Positions 1-5,841 of a stretch of 7,818 bases of DNA are shown here, piece after piece; within the stretch, counting starts at the first letter, position 1; each line of letters opens with the position of its first letter. Under the pieces are notes generated by a model. That model was given only the letters and a program-made list of their open reading frames with translations, made no database searches and was not told the origin of the DNA. The stretch spans positions 1 to 7,818 of the forward strand of contig CAZWNV010000135.1 of NCBI GenBank assembly GCA_964635265.1, given 5' to 3'. Origin of the DNA: M55B175 sp964635265. Lineage in GTDB: Bacteria > Desulfobacterota > Desulfobacteria > Desulfobacterales > Desulfosalsimonadaceae. Position numbers and translations under genes: made by a program.

Positions 1-21
1 CTCAAAACAATCTTTCCTAAA

Positions 22-52
22 TTTTTTGGCCAAAAAACGCAAGGCCAAAAAA
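22..52. repeat. AT-rich GGCC-centred palindrome plus direct repeat
   Basis: Positions 22-37 form a perfect 16-base palindrome (six T, GGCC, six A). Its right half, GGCC followed by six A, is repeated directly at 43-52, so the two GGCC cores lie 15 bases apart. The element is centred roughly 100 bases before the transcription start predicted for the sigma-54 promoter at 104-119, which is where activators of sigma-54 RNA polymerase usually bind. A near copy of the left half (A/T run then TTTTTGGCC) occurs at 838-849, in front of the next gene. Being a regulator site is an inference; the A and T runs alone could also just bend the DNA. Confidence 0.4.
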
Positions 53-103
53 GCAAAGTTTGCGAAATGTCTTCCGTCTCAATTTTGGAATCATTTGCCT
101 TTT

Positions 104-119
104 TGGCAATAAAATTGCA
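104..119 (+). promoter_or_regulatory. Sigma-54 (RpoN) -24/-12 promoter
   Basis: TGGCA at 104-108 and TTGCA at 115-119 are separated by six bases, so the invariant GG (105-106) and GC (117-118) are exactly ten bases apart, as in the sigma-54 consensus. The predicted start of transcription is about position 130, leaving a leader of about 60 bases before the lipoprotein gene at 189. A sigma-54 promoter needs an ATP-driven enhancer-binding activator, and the palindrome at 22-37 is at a suitable distance. The match is seen directly; activity is inferred. Confidence 0.7.
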
Positions 120-188
120 CTAGCCTTATACCGATTTTTTTGTCAACCGGCATTTATCGTTCCTGTTTCAAAGCGGAGGCATCCATAA

Positions 189-794
189 ATGCGACTATGG
201 CGTGGAATGGCTTTATGTACTGTTTTAACGGCGATTCTGCTTTCCGGCTGCACCTATCAAAGAAATGTAGCCCTCCCGGAGGCAGGCTTCCCTGAAGAGA
301 TTTATGCAACACCACCTCTAAATTCCTATTATTCCGCAAAGGTCGGGGTGTTTCCATTCAAAGCACCGCCCTATGCCCCGGAAGCCGGAAAAAAAGCCGC
401 CAGGGTTTTGTTCCGGGAATTGGTAGACAATAAGGTTTTTTTTCATACCCAACTGGAATCGACCGCTGGCAGCAACATCCAGAAAAGTTTAAGTGATATA
501 GCATGTGCCAAAAATTATGACATAATCATCACCGGGGATGTCCTGTATTACCTCGAAGGCAGTCTTTATCAGGCCTCAAAAATCAATATGGAAATTCAGG
601 TGTTCAGGGTAAGAGAAAGGGGAACAAGGCTTCTATGGTGGGCAAAGGCAACGGAGAATGCAGCTCCCGAGCCTTCAAGAGACCTCATTATACTGCGCGT
701 CAAGGGTGCTCCAGCGCCCTCTGCGGAAACGCTTATGAGAAGAAATGCCGAAAAATTTGTTGAAATGCTTGTAAAAAAACCCGAGCGCCATTAG
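189..794 (+). CDS. Small outer-membrane-type lipoprotein, TolB/CsgG-like fold suspected
   Basis: A 201-residue lipoprotein. Residues 1-20 are a signal peptide with a basic start and a hydrophobic core; LSGC places the lipidated cysteine at Cys21. The +2 residue is Thr, not Asp, so outer-membrane sorting is expected. The start has a good ribosome-binding site (GGAGG at 175-179, nine bases before the ATG). After the linker, a strand-like stretch (KVGVFPF, about residues 51-57), a helix with a run of Arg/Lys, and an 'IIITGDVLYYLEG' strand near residues 117-129 followed by another strand (INMEIQVFRV) resemble the alternating strand/helix pattern of small lipoproteins of the CsgG, TolB N-terminal and GNA1162 kind. 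That likeness is by eye and I cannot name a family. It is the first gene after the sigma-54 promoter, so it is probably expressed conditionally. Its product may act with the two lipoproteins downstream. Confidence 0.8.
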   Translation: MRLWRGMALCTVLTAILLSGCTYQRNVALPEAGFPEEIYATPPLNSYYSAKVGVFPFKAPPYAPEAGKKAARVLFRELVDNKVFFHTQLESTAGSNIQKSLSDIACAKNYDIIITGDVLYYLEGSLYQASKINMEIQVFRVRERGTRLLWWAKATENAAPEPSRDLIILRVKGAPAPSAETLMRRNAEKFVEMLVKKPERH

Positions 795-1040
795 CGAACC
801 TGAGGGGAGCCGATTCCAGGGCTCTGACAGGATGACAAAATTTTTGGCCTCCCTTTCGGATTGTCAGCCGCCTCCCAGCGGTATCTGGATATCGCTGAGG
901 AACCGGTGGGAATCACCCCCGGGTTAAAGTTGTATCAGCTTATGCCGATACCAATAATACAGGGCCAAAGAGGCCAACATTTTGACGTATTGCAGTCAGG
1001 TAATTGACAACGGATGAATCTTATTTCAGGGTCAATTCAA
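795..1040 (+). other. Gene-free gap with clustered inverted repeats, possible structured RNA leader
   Basis: No gene is visible here. Several inverted repeats are packed together. The strongest is at 871-900: CCTC pairs with GAGG, and after a two-base bulge AGCGGTAT pairs with ATATCGCT (one G-U pair) around a CTGG loop. Others are 807-811 with 820-824 (GAGCC/GGCTC), 823-828 with 862-867 (CTGACA/TGTCAG), an imperfect hairpin at 901-925, and 932-936 with 947-951 (GTATC/GATAC). An eight-base long-range match, 844-851 with 970-977 (TTGGCCTC/GAGGCCAA), could close the central hairpins into one domain and competes with the 823-867 stem. None is followed by a clean T run, so I do not call a terminator. 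I recognise no known riboswitch class. Confidence 0.35.
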
Positions 1041-1745
1041 ATGAATGTTATCTGCCGTAAAATCATACTATTATCCACAATCCTGGGCTCTCTGGCGTTT
1101 CTTCTGTCTGGCTGCACATCCCAGATACCCCAGCCTGTCCCTCATCAATTCTCTACCCAAAAAAAAATGCAGGCCGCAGCGCACTGGAATATGCTCGCAA
1201 AAGATGTGGCCAGGCAGGTTAAGCTCTCCATGGACAGTGCTCCATTGAAAAAAAAGCCGATTCATGTAGAAAAATCCAATTCTACGGCCTTTGCCCGGAT
1301 TTTCCACGATCTGTTGCTATCGCATATCGTAAAGCAAGGCCTAACGGTTTCCCGTCACGATCAGGATGCGATCGTTATGAGGTATCAATCTGCCGTACTG
1401 GAGCATGGTGATCGCTTTGTCCACCATCCACCAATTAAATATACGGCCATAGGGGCAGGCTTAAATGTTGCCCGCCATGTGTTGGATTCCTCCATTGATA
1501 TTCTGGATTTCGGGGTTGGAGTTGGTCTGGCTGCTGACGGGATCCGGAATTTTTCCACCGGGGATCTTTCCAATAAAGAAGTCATTATTTCCACTTCACT
1601 GTGTTATTACGGCCGATATTTGATGCATCAATCCGATATATATTATATAAACGAGCCTGATGGATGGCAGTATGATAACAGACTGGAAAAACAAGATACG
1701 GGAAAATTGGAGACACATGGGAAAACGTATGACGTCGTCAACTAA
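1041..1745 (+). CDS. Lipoprotein of unknown function, partner of the FlgO-like gene
   Basis: A 234-residue protein when started at 1041. That ATG has AGGG nine bases upstream (1028-1031), while the in-frame ATG at 1014 has no convincing ribosome-binding site and would only bury the signal peptide. The signal peptide (RK followed by a hydrophobic run) ends in LSGC, with the lipidated cysteine at residue 25. The middle has a helix and strand pattern (about 90-125). Next come a Gly/Ala-rich, mildly hydrophobic stretch (about 135-170) and a strand-like C-terminal part containing EVIISTS and SDIYYIN, then a short polar tail. No enzyme motif is visible and I do not recognise a family. The last 29 bases overlap the next gene, which implies co-transcription and probably translational coupling with it. 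It likely sits on the periplasmic face of the outer membrane. Confidence 0.78.
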   Translation: MNVICRKIILLSTILGSLAFLLSGCTSQIPQPVPHQFSTQKKMQAAAHWNMLAKDVARQVKLSMDSAPLKKKPIHVEKSNSTAFARIFHDLLLSHIVKQGLTVSRHDQDAIVMRYQSAVLEHGDRFVHHPPIKYTAIGAGLNVARHVLDSSIDILDFGVGVGLAADGIRNFSTGDLSNKEVIISTSLCYYGRYLMHQSDIYYINEPDGWQYDNRLEKQDTGKLETHGKTYDVVN

Positions 1746-2376
1746 AAAACGGCTGCCTTGCTTCCGGCAGCGCCGTATCGCTTGTTTGTTTCTATCGGTA
1801 TGCCTGTTATTGGCGGGGATAGTCAGCTGCACAAAAAGCCCGGCTCCTGCCAAAAAACCCCTGCAGCCGAATCCAGCCTCTTTTAAACCCTATTCAAACC
1901 TTCTCGAATCCAGCTATTCAGCTGCCGATACATTGGTGGAAGCACTGCACCAACGCAAGATTTCCAGGGACACGCAAATATTATCGGCAAGCTTTGTCAA
2001 CATTGATAACTTAAAAGAATCCAGCACCCTGGGGCGAGTTGTCGCAGAACAGATTTCCTCCCGGTTAGCCCAATACGGCTACAAAATACTGGAAATGAAA
2101 CTACGGCAAGAGTCTGTATTCATAAAGGAAAAAAAGGGGGAGTTCCTGCTGTCCCGGCAATTAAAAAATATCAGTACAGACCAGAATGCCGATGCGGTGC
2201 TTGTGGGCACCTATGCAGCGGCAGATTCCTCAATTTTTGTCTCTGCCCGGATCGTCAATACAACAAATAATACAGTGATCACGGGCTGCGATTACAGACT
2301 TGCCCTCGACTTTGTCACGGAATCGCTGTTGGAAACAAATACCGATACACCGACGGCCGTAAACTTCGGAAGTTAA
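1717..2376 (+). CDS. FlgO-family lipoprotein
   Basis: A 219-residue protein when started at 1717, where GGAG (1709-1712) lies four bases before the ATG; the ATG at 1729 is an alternative, and earlier in-frame ATGs (1660, 1672) would lengthen the n-region unreasonably. A very basic n-region (KKR, RQRR) and hydrophobic core lead to IVSC, a lipobox with the lipidated cysteine near residue 38. Residues of about 65-197 match the FlgO domain as I know it: SAADTLVEAL, then ASFVNIDNLKESSTLGR (about 91-107), a helix with EQISSRL, LLSRQ (about 144-148), ADAVLVGTY (about 158-166), a final strand, and DYRL. In Vibrio, FlgO is an outer-membrane lipoprotein needed for normal flagellar motility. Outside Vibrio the domain often occurs in organisms and loci with no flagellar genes nearby, as here, so a motility role is not shown. 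The gene overlaps the upstream lipoprotein gene by 29 bases. Confidence 0.82.
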   Translation: MGKRMTSSTKKRLPCFRQRRIACLFLSVCLLLAGIVSCTKSPAPAKKPLQPNPASFKPYSNLLESSYSAADTLVEALHQRKISRDTQILSASFVNIDNLKESSTLGRVVAEQISSRLAQYGYKILEMKLRQESVFIKEKKGEFLLSRQLKNISTDQNADAVLVGTYAAADSSIFVSARIVNTTNNTVITGCDYRLALDFVTESLLETNTDTPTAVNFGS

Positions 2377-2497
2377 TCCCTGGAAATCATTACCCCCTTT
2401 ATACGCATGACAGCTGCTGCCAGCGGCCTGCTTCCAGCCCCCTCCCGCTGCACTAGAACACGGTAAAATCAAAAAAATATAGAGGAGTTATACTCCG

Positions 2498-2527
2498 TTG
2501 ACGAATTTTGCGGCAATATGCTAATAG
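2498..2527 (+). promoter_or_regulatory. Weak candidate sigma-70-type promoter for the acyl-CoA dehydrogenase
   Basis: TTGACG at 2498-2503 is a good -35 element. TAATAG at 2522-2527, 18 bases further on, is a mediocre -10. A small perfect hairpin, GGAGT/ACTCC with a three-base loop (2484-2496), lies directly upstream and could be an operator half-site pair. The rest of the 199-base gap between the lipoprotein operon and this gene shows no gene and no clear terminator. Confidence 0.3.
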
Positions 2528-2565
2528 TTTTTGGATTAAGCGGAATTTTCTTTTTCAGCTCCAAT

Positions 2566-2570
2566 GGAGG
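2566..2570 (+). promoter_or_regulatory. Ribosome-binding site that favours a GTG start
   Basis: GGAGG at 2566-2570 lies five bases before an in-frame GTG at 2576. It overlaps the upstream ATG at 2564, which itself has only pyrimidine-rich sequence before it and no ribosome-binding site. The GTG start also gives an N-terminus (MAGKFVSERN) of the kind usual in this dehydrogenase group. Confidence 0.65.
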
Positions 2571-2575
2571 CAGTC

Positions 2576-4381
2576 GTGGCAGGCAAATTTGTAAGTGAAC
2601 GAAACCTCAGTTTTCTGCTTTATGAGGTCTTTGACGTGGAATCCATCACCCGGTACGCGTACTACCAGGCCCACAACCGGAAAATGTTTGACATGGTACT
2701 CAAGGAGGCCGTCAAGCTGGGCAAGAAACTGCTCTTTCCCCTTTTCGCGGAAATGGACAGAAAGCCGCCGGAACTGGCAGACGGCACGGTCCGGGTCCAC
2801 CCGGAAATCGGAAGGATTCTCCAAGAATTCGGAGAAGGGGGCTGGCTTTCCAGCACGGTGCCGTTTGCCCGGGACGGCGAACAGCTGCCGCACATGCTGG
2901 CCGACCTGTGTGAATTTATTTTCTCTGCTGCCAACTACTCGGCCCATGCTTATGCGGGCCTGACCACGGGGGCCGCGCACCTGATTGAAACCTTCGGCAC
3001 CACTGGCCTTCGCGACACCTATGTACCGAACATGCGGGCCGGAAAATGGCAGGGCACCATGGCTCTTACAGAACCGGAGGCCGGCTCTTCCCTGGCGGAT
3101 ATTACCACCACCGCCGTACCCACGAGCGAGGGGCACTACCGTATCAAGGGGCAGAAAATATTTATTTCCGCAGGAGACCATGACGGCGTGGAAAACGTGG
3201 TCCACCTGATGCTCGCCAGAATCCCCGGAGCACCGGCCGGGGTAAAAGGCATCTCCCTTTTTGTGGTACCCAAACACCGCATCGAAAACGACGGCACCCT
3301 CATGCCCAACGACGTGGCAGCCGCGGGGGTTTACCACAAGCTGGGCTACCGGGGATGCCCGATTGTCCAGCTCAGCCTCGGGGACAAGGACGACTGCCGC
3401 GGCTGGCTGGTGGGGGAGGCGCACAACGGTTTGAAGTACATGTTCCAGATGATGAACGGCGCCCGCATCGGTGTTGGAATGGGCGCGACCGCCATGGCCA
3501 CGGCCGCCTACTATGCCTCCCTGGAATACAGCAGATCCCGCACCCAGGGACGCAAGCCGGGGCAAAAGGATCCGGCCGCCCCGCCTGTTGCCATCGTCGA
3601 ACACGCCGACGTCAAGCGGATGCTGCTTTTGCAGAAAGCGGTGGCGGAAGGCTCGCTCTCTCTGCTGACGCAATGCAGCAAATACATGGATTTTCAATAC
3701 CTGCTCGAGGGCGGGGAGAAGGAGAAATACCATCTTCTGTTGGAAATCCTCACTCCTGTGGCCAAGAGCTATCCCTCCGAGACCGGGAATCTTGCCATAA
3801 GCCAGGGCCTCCAGTGCCTGGGCGGCTCCGGCTACTGCGAGGATTATCCCCTGGAGCAGTATTACCGGGATTGCCGGATCCACCCCATCCACGAAGGTAC
3901 AACCGGGATCCAGGGCATGGATCTGCTGGGCCGGAAAGTCATCATGAAAAACGGGCAGGCCTTTACCCATTACACCAATGAGGTCCGCCAGACGATCGCC
4001 GCGGCAGGCGAGGATGCGGAGCTGGAAAAATTCGCCGGTCAGCTGGAGAAGGCCCTGCAGAAGCTGCAGGAGGTGACCGGGCATCTGGTGGGAATAGCGG
4101 AAAAACAGGGGCCGGAGGCCATGCTGGCGGATGCAACACTTTACCTGGAATTTTTCGGCATTACCACCATCGCCTGGCAATGGCTGCTACAGGGCATTGC
4201 CGCGCAAAAAGCCCTGAATCGGGGGGCAAAGAAAAAGGACGCGGATTTCTACCGGGGAAAAATCTTCGCCCTGCGCTACTTCTTCGGCTACGAGCTCCCC
4301 AAAACCGAAGGCCTGGCCAAACGCCTCACCGCTGATGACCGTGTGACAGTGGAAATGGATTCTGCTGCCTTTAACGACTGA
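2576..4381 (+). CDS. Long acyl-CoA dehydrogenase, FadE5/DmdC type
   Basis: A 601-residue FAD-dependent acyl-CoA dehydrogenase that introduces the alpha,beta double bond into an acyl-CoA and passes electrons to electron-transfer flavoprotein. The length, about 200 residues above ordinary acyl-CoA dehydrogenases, and the N-terminal FLLYEVFDVE signature place it in the FadE5/DmdC branch. The N-terminal helical domain (about 1-155) is followed by the flavin-contact motif TEPEAGSS (about 165-172) and GQKIFISAG (192-200) in the beta domain, then the C-terminal helical domain with GGSGYCEDYP. IHEGTTGIQ carries the catalytic base Glu440 (codon 3893-3895), equivalent to the Glu of the YEGT motif in medium-chain enzymes. 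The extra C-terminal part of about 150 residues is the helical extension typical of this branch. Substrate chain length cannot be read from sequence. Start chosen at GTG 2576; ATG 2564 would add four residues. The neighbouring thiolase and dehydrogenase remnants fit a fatty acid oxidation locus. Confidence 0.93.
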   Translation: MAGKFVSERNLSFLLYEVFDVESITRYAYYQAHNRKMFDMVLKEAVKLGKKLLFPLFAEMDRKPPELADGTVRVHPEIGRILQEFGEGGWLSSTVPFARDGEQLPHMLADLCEFIFSAANYSAHAYAGLTTGAAHLIETFGTTGLRDTYVPNMRAGKWQGTMALTEPEAGSSLADITTTAVPTSEGHYRIKGQKIFISAGDHDGVENVVHLMLARIPGAPAGVKGISLFVVPKHRIENDGTLMPNDVAAAGVYHKLGYRGCPIVQLSLGDKDDCRGWLVGEAHNGLKYMFQMMNGARIGVGMGATAMATAAYYASLEYSRSRTQGRKPGQKDPAAPPVAIVEHADVKRMLLLQKAVAEGSLSLLTQCSKYMDFQYLLEGGEKEKYHLLLEILTPVAKSYPSETGNLAISQGLQCLGGSGYCEDYPLEQYYRDCRIHPIHEGTTGIQGMDLLGRKVIMKNGQAFTHYTNEVRQTIAAAGEDAELEKFAGQLEKALQKLQEVTGHLVGIAEKQGPEAMLADATLYLEFFGITTIAWQWLLQGIAAQKALNRGAKKKDADFYRGKIFALRYFFGYELPKTEGLAKRLTADDRVTVEMDSAAFND

Positions 4382-4403
4382 GGCACCCCTTATCCGCCGG
4401 ATT

Positions 4404-4657
4404 TCATGCCAATTCGAGTGCCATCGCCATTCCGAACCCCCTCCGCCGCAGAGCGTGGCCAGACCGTACTGCACATTCCTTCTGCGCATCTCGTGCAACA
4501 GGGTCACTACCAGCCTGACACCGGTAGCGCCAACCGGATGCCCCAGGGAAATGCCGCCGCCGTTGACATTGACGGAATCCCGCCTTCCCTCCAGGCTCAG
4601 CGCATCCTCGCAGGCAAGATACTGTGCGGCAAAGGCCTCATGGAGTTCAACCGCCCC
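4404..4657 (-). pseudogene. Thiolase (acetyl-CoA acyltransferase) 3' remnant, frameshifted
   Basis: Read on the - strand, this stretch encodes only the last 85 or so residues of a thiolase of about 390. It contains ELHEAFAAQ (the N/HEAFA motif, His form), VNVNGGGISLGHPVGATG with the active-site GHP histidine, then LLHEMRRR and LATLCGGGG with the second catalytic cysteine. After the glycine run the frame is lost at the C run 4437-4441. Shifting frame restores FGMAMALELA and a stop at 4404-4406, exactly where a thiolase should end, so one base was probably lost there. The whole N-terminal half with the nucleophilic cysteine is missing: upstream, from about 4645-4660, the sequence turns into an acyl-CoA dehydrogenase remnant on the other strand. 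It cannot make an active thiolase. A thiolase would have been the last step of beta-oxidation beside the dehydrogenases. Confidence 0.85.
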
Positions 4658-4984
4658 ATTGTCCGTTTTCCCGCCATCCGGGACATGATCATCCAAAATG
4701 AATGCGACATCCAGGCTGCAGCAATGCTGCTCTATCGCGCAGCTTCTGCTGCGGACAGCAAAAAACCATGGATGGGCTATGCTGCCCGCGCATATTATGC
4801 GGCCTGCCGGACAGCCCGGAAAACCGCCCTGGACGGACTGCAGATACTGGGGGGATACGGCTATACCATGGAATTTGCCGCCCAGCGCTACTTGCGGGAT
4901 GCCATGAGTTTATACAACACCGGCGCCGAATCCGAGGAACTAAAATCCCTGATCGCTGAAAAAGCGGGTTTCCAGGCAGGCTGA
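4643..4984 (+). pseudogene. Acyl-CoA dehydrogenase 3' remnant
   Basis: From EFNRPIVRF to the TGA at 4982-4984 the + strand encodes about 113 residues, matching the C-terminal helical domain of a standard (about 380-residue) acyl-CoA dehydrogenase. It includes FNRPIVRFPAIRDM (the usual 'QFGKPI..FQ' region), DIQAAAMLLYRAA, the FAD-contact LQILGGYGYTMEF and QRYLRDAMSLYNTG. The N-terminal and flavin-binding middle domains are absent. An open frame does run from 4406 to 4984, but its first 78 codons are merely the antisense of the thiolase remnant, so a protein predicted there would be a chimera. Where many family members have YEGT with the catalytic Glu, this copy reads YNTG; some subfamilies use a Glu elsewhere, so that alone does not prove inactivity. 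The fragment lies 22 bases from the convergent 3' end of the sirtuin gene and is not a copy of the 601-residue dehydrogenase. Confidence 0.83.
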
Positions 4985-5006
4985 CACCCATGGATGAAGA
5001 ACCTCT

Positions 5007-5780
5007 CTACAGGATATGCAGCAGATCCACTGCCGCCGACAGGGTCGGGCCGATCTCGTCGTGGATCACCAGGTCCGCCAGCCTGTCCAGCCCTGTCGGA
5101 TCCCGGTTGATGATCACAAGCCGGGCGCCGTTTCTTTTGGCGATTTCCGGAAACCCTGCGGCAGGATAGACAACCAGCGAAGAGCCTGCAGATACAAACA
5201 GGTCGGATTCCAGGGTCTCCTGGCGCGCGGCCTGCATTTGCGCCTGGGGCATGGGCTGGCCGAAGGAGATGGTCGCCGTCTTCACCATTCCGCCGCAGTC
5301 GCCGCAGACGGGTGCCCTCCCGGTTTCCTCCAGTGATGCCCGGATCTCTTCGAGTTCATAGCGCCTGCCGCAGCTTAAACAGGTGGCATAGGTCGTGTTG
5401 CCGTGCAGCTCAATCACCTTCTCATCCGGGACGCCGGAGGCCTGATGCAGGCCGTCCACGTTCTGGGTGATCACACAACTGGCCTTGCCGACCTCCACCA
5501 GCCGGGCCACAGCGTTATGCCCCGCGTTCGGCCGGGCCTCCCGCATCTGGGCGTCAATGGCAAACTTGCGCCGCCACGCCTCGATCCGCATCTCCTCGGA
5601 TGAGACAAAATCCTGGAAATCAATGGGCTGGTATTTGCTCCAGATTCCGCCGGGGCTCCGAAAATCGGAGATTCCCGACTCGGTGCTGATGCCCGCACCG
5701 GTAAAGATTACCATCCTCCGGCTCTGCTCGAGAAACTTCCCCAGCCTCGCAACGCTTTCGTCTCTTTCTTCGCCCGCCAT
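5007..5780 (-). CDS. cobB: Sir2-family NAD-dependent protein deacylase (sirtuin)
   Basis: A 257-residue sirtuin that uses NAD to remove acetyl or other acyl groups from protein lysines, in the cytoplasm. Motifs in order: GAGISTESGISDFRSPGGIW (28-47, NAD binding), TQNVDGLH (105-112), ELHGN with catalytic His126, four zinc cysteines (Cys134, Cys137, Cys159, Cys162), SAGSSLVVYPA (198-208) and INRDPT (224-229). The usual 'RPxVVxFGE' strand is replaced by KTATISFGQP (about 167-176), a variant. The start is ATG 5780, with AAGGA seven bases upstream. A longer frame reaching 5969 exists but would overlap the beta subunit gene and prefix non-sirtuin sequence. It follows the ADP-forming acyl-CoA synthetase genes on the same strand after 61 bases, probably in the same operon. 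That gap contains a GC-rich stretch followed by seven T, too weak to call a terminator. The symbol is by family; whether it is a deacetylase or prefers longer acyl groups is open. Confidence 0.92.
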   Translation of the reverse strand: MAGEERDESVARLGKFLEQSRRMVIFTGAGISTESGISDFRSPGGIWSKYQPIDFQDFVSSEEMRIEAWRRKFAIDAQMREARPNAGHNAVARLVEVGKASCVITQNVDGLHQASGVPDEKVIELHGNTTYATCLSCGRRYELEEIRASLEETGRAPVCGDCGGMVKTATISFGQPMPQAQMQAARQETLESDLFVSAGSSLVVYPAAGFPEIAKRNGARLVIINRDPTGLDRLADLVIHDEIGPTLSAAVDLLHIL

Positions 5781-5841
5781 GGCTCCTTCCTTTTTCTTCT
5801 CCGCCAATACCCTGGCAATAAAAAAAGCCGCCAGACCGGTT

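Noticed and set aside
93..110. Hairpin TTGCC/GGCAA around five T
   Set aside because: The five-base stem overlaps the sigma-54 -24 element and lies upstream of the predicted start, so it would not be transcribed from it and is probably coincidental.
978..995. Second sigma-54 promoter before the gene at 1041 (TTGCA at 990-994)
   Set aside because: There is no GG at the required distance upstream (positions 980-981 are TT).
2555..4180. 541-codon open frame on the - strand opposite the acyl-CoA dehydrogenase
   Set aside because: It is the antisense shadow of a clear family member in GC-rich DNA. It has no recognisable domain, and the + strand protein has all expected motifs.
4406..4984. A single 192-residue protein on the + strand
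   Set aside because: Only its second half resembles a protein (acyl-CoA dehydrogenase C-terminus). The first 78 codons are antisense to thiolase sequence, so it is a scar, not a gene.
5815..5836. Rho-independent terminator between beta subunit and sirtuin (GC-rich stretch then seven T on the - strand)
   Set aside because: Only a three-base stem can be drawn before the T run, so it is not convincing.
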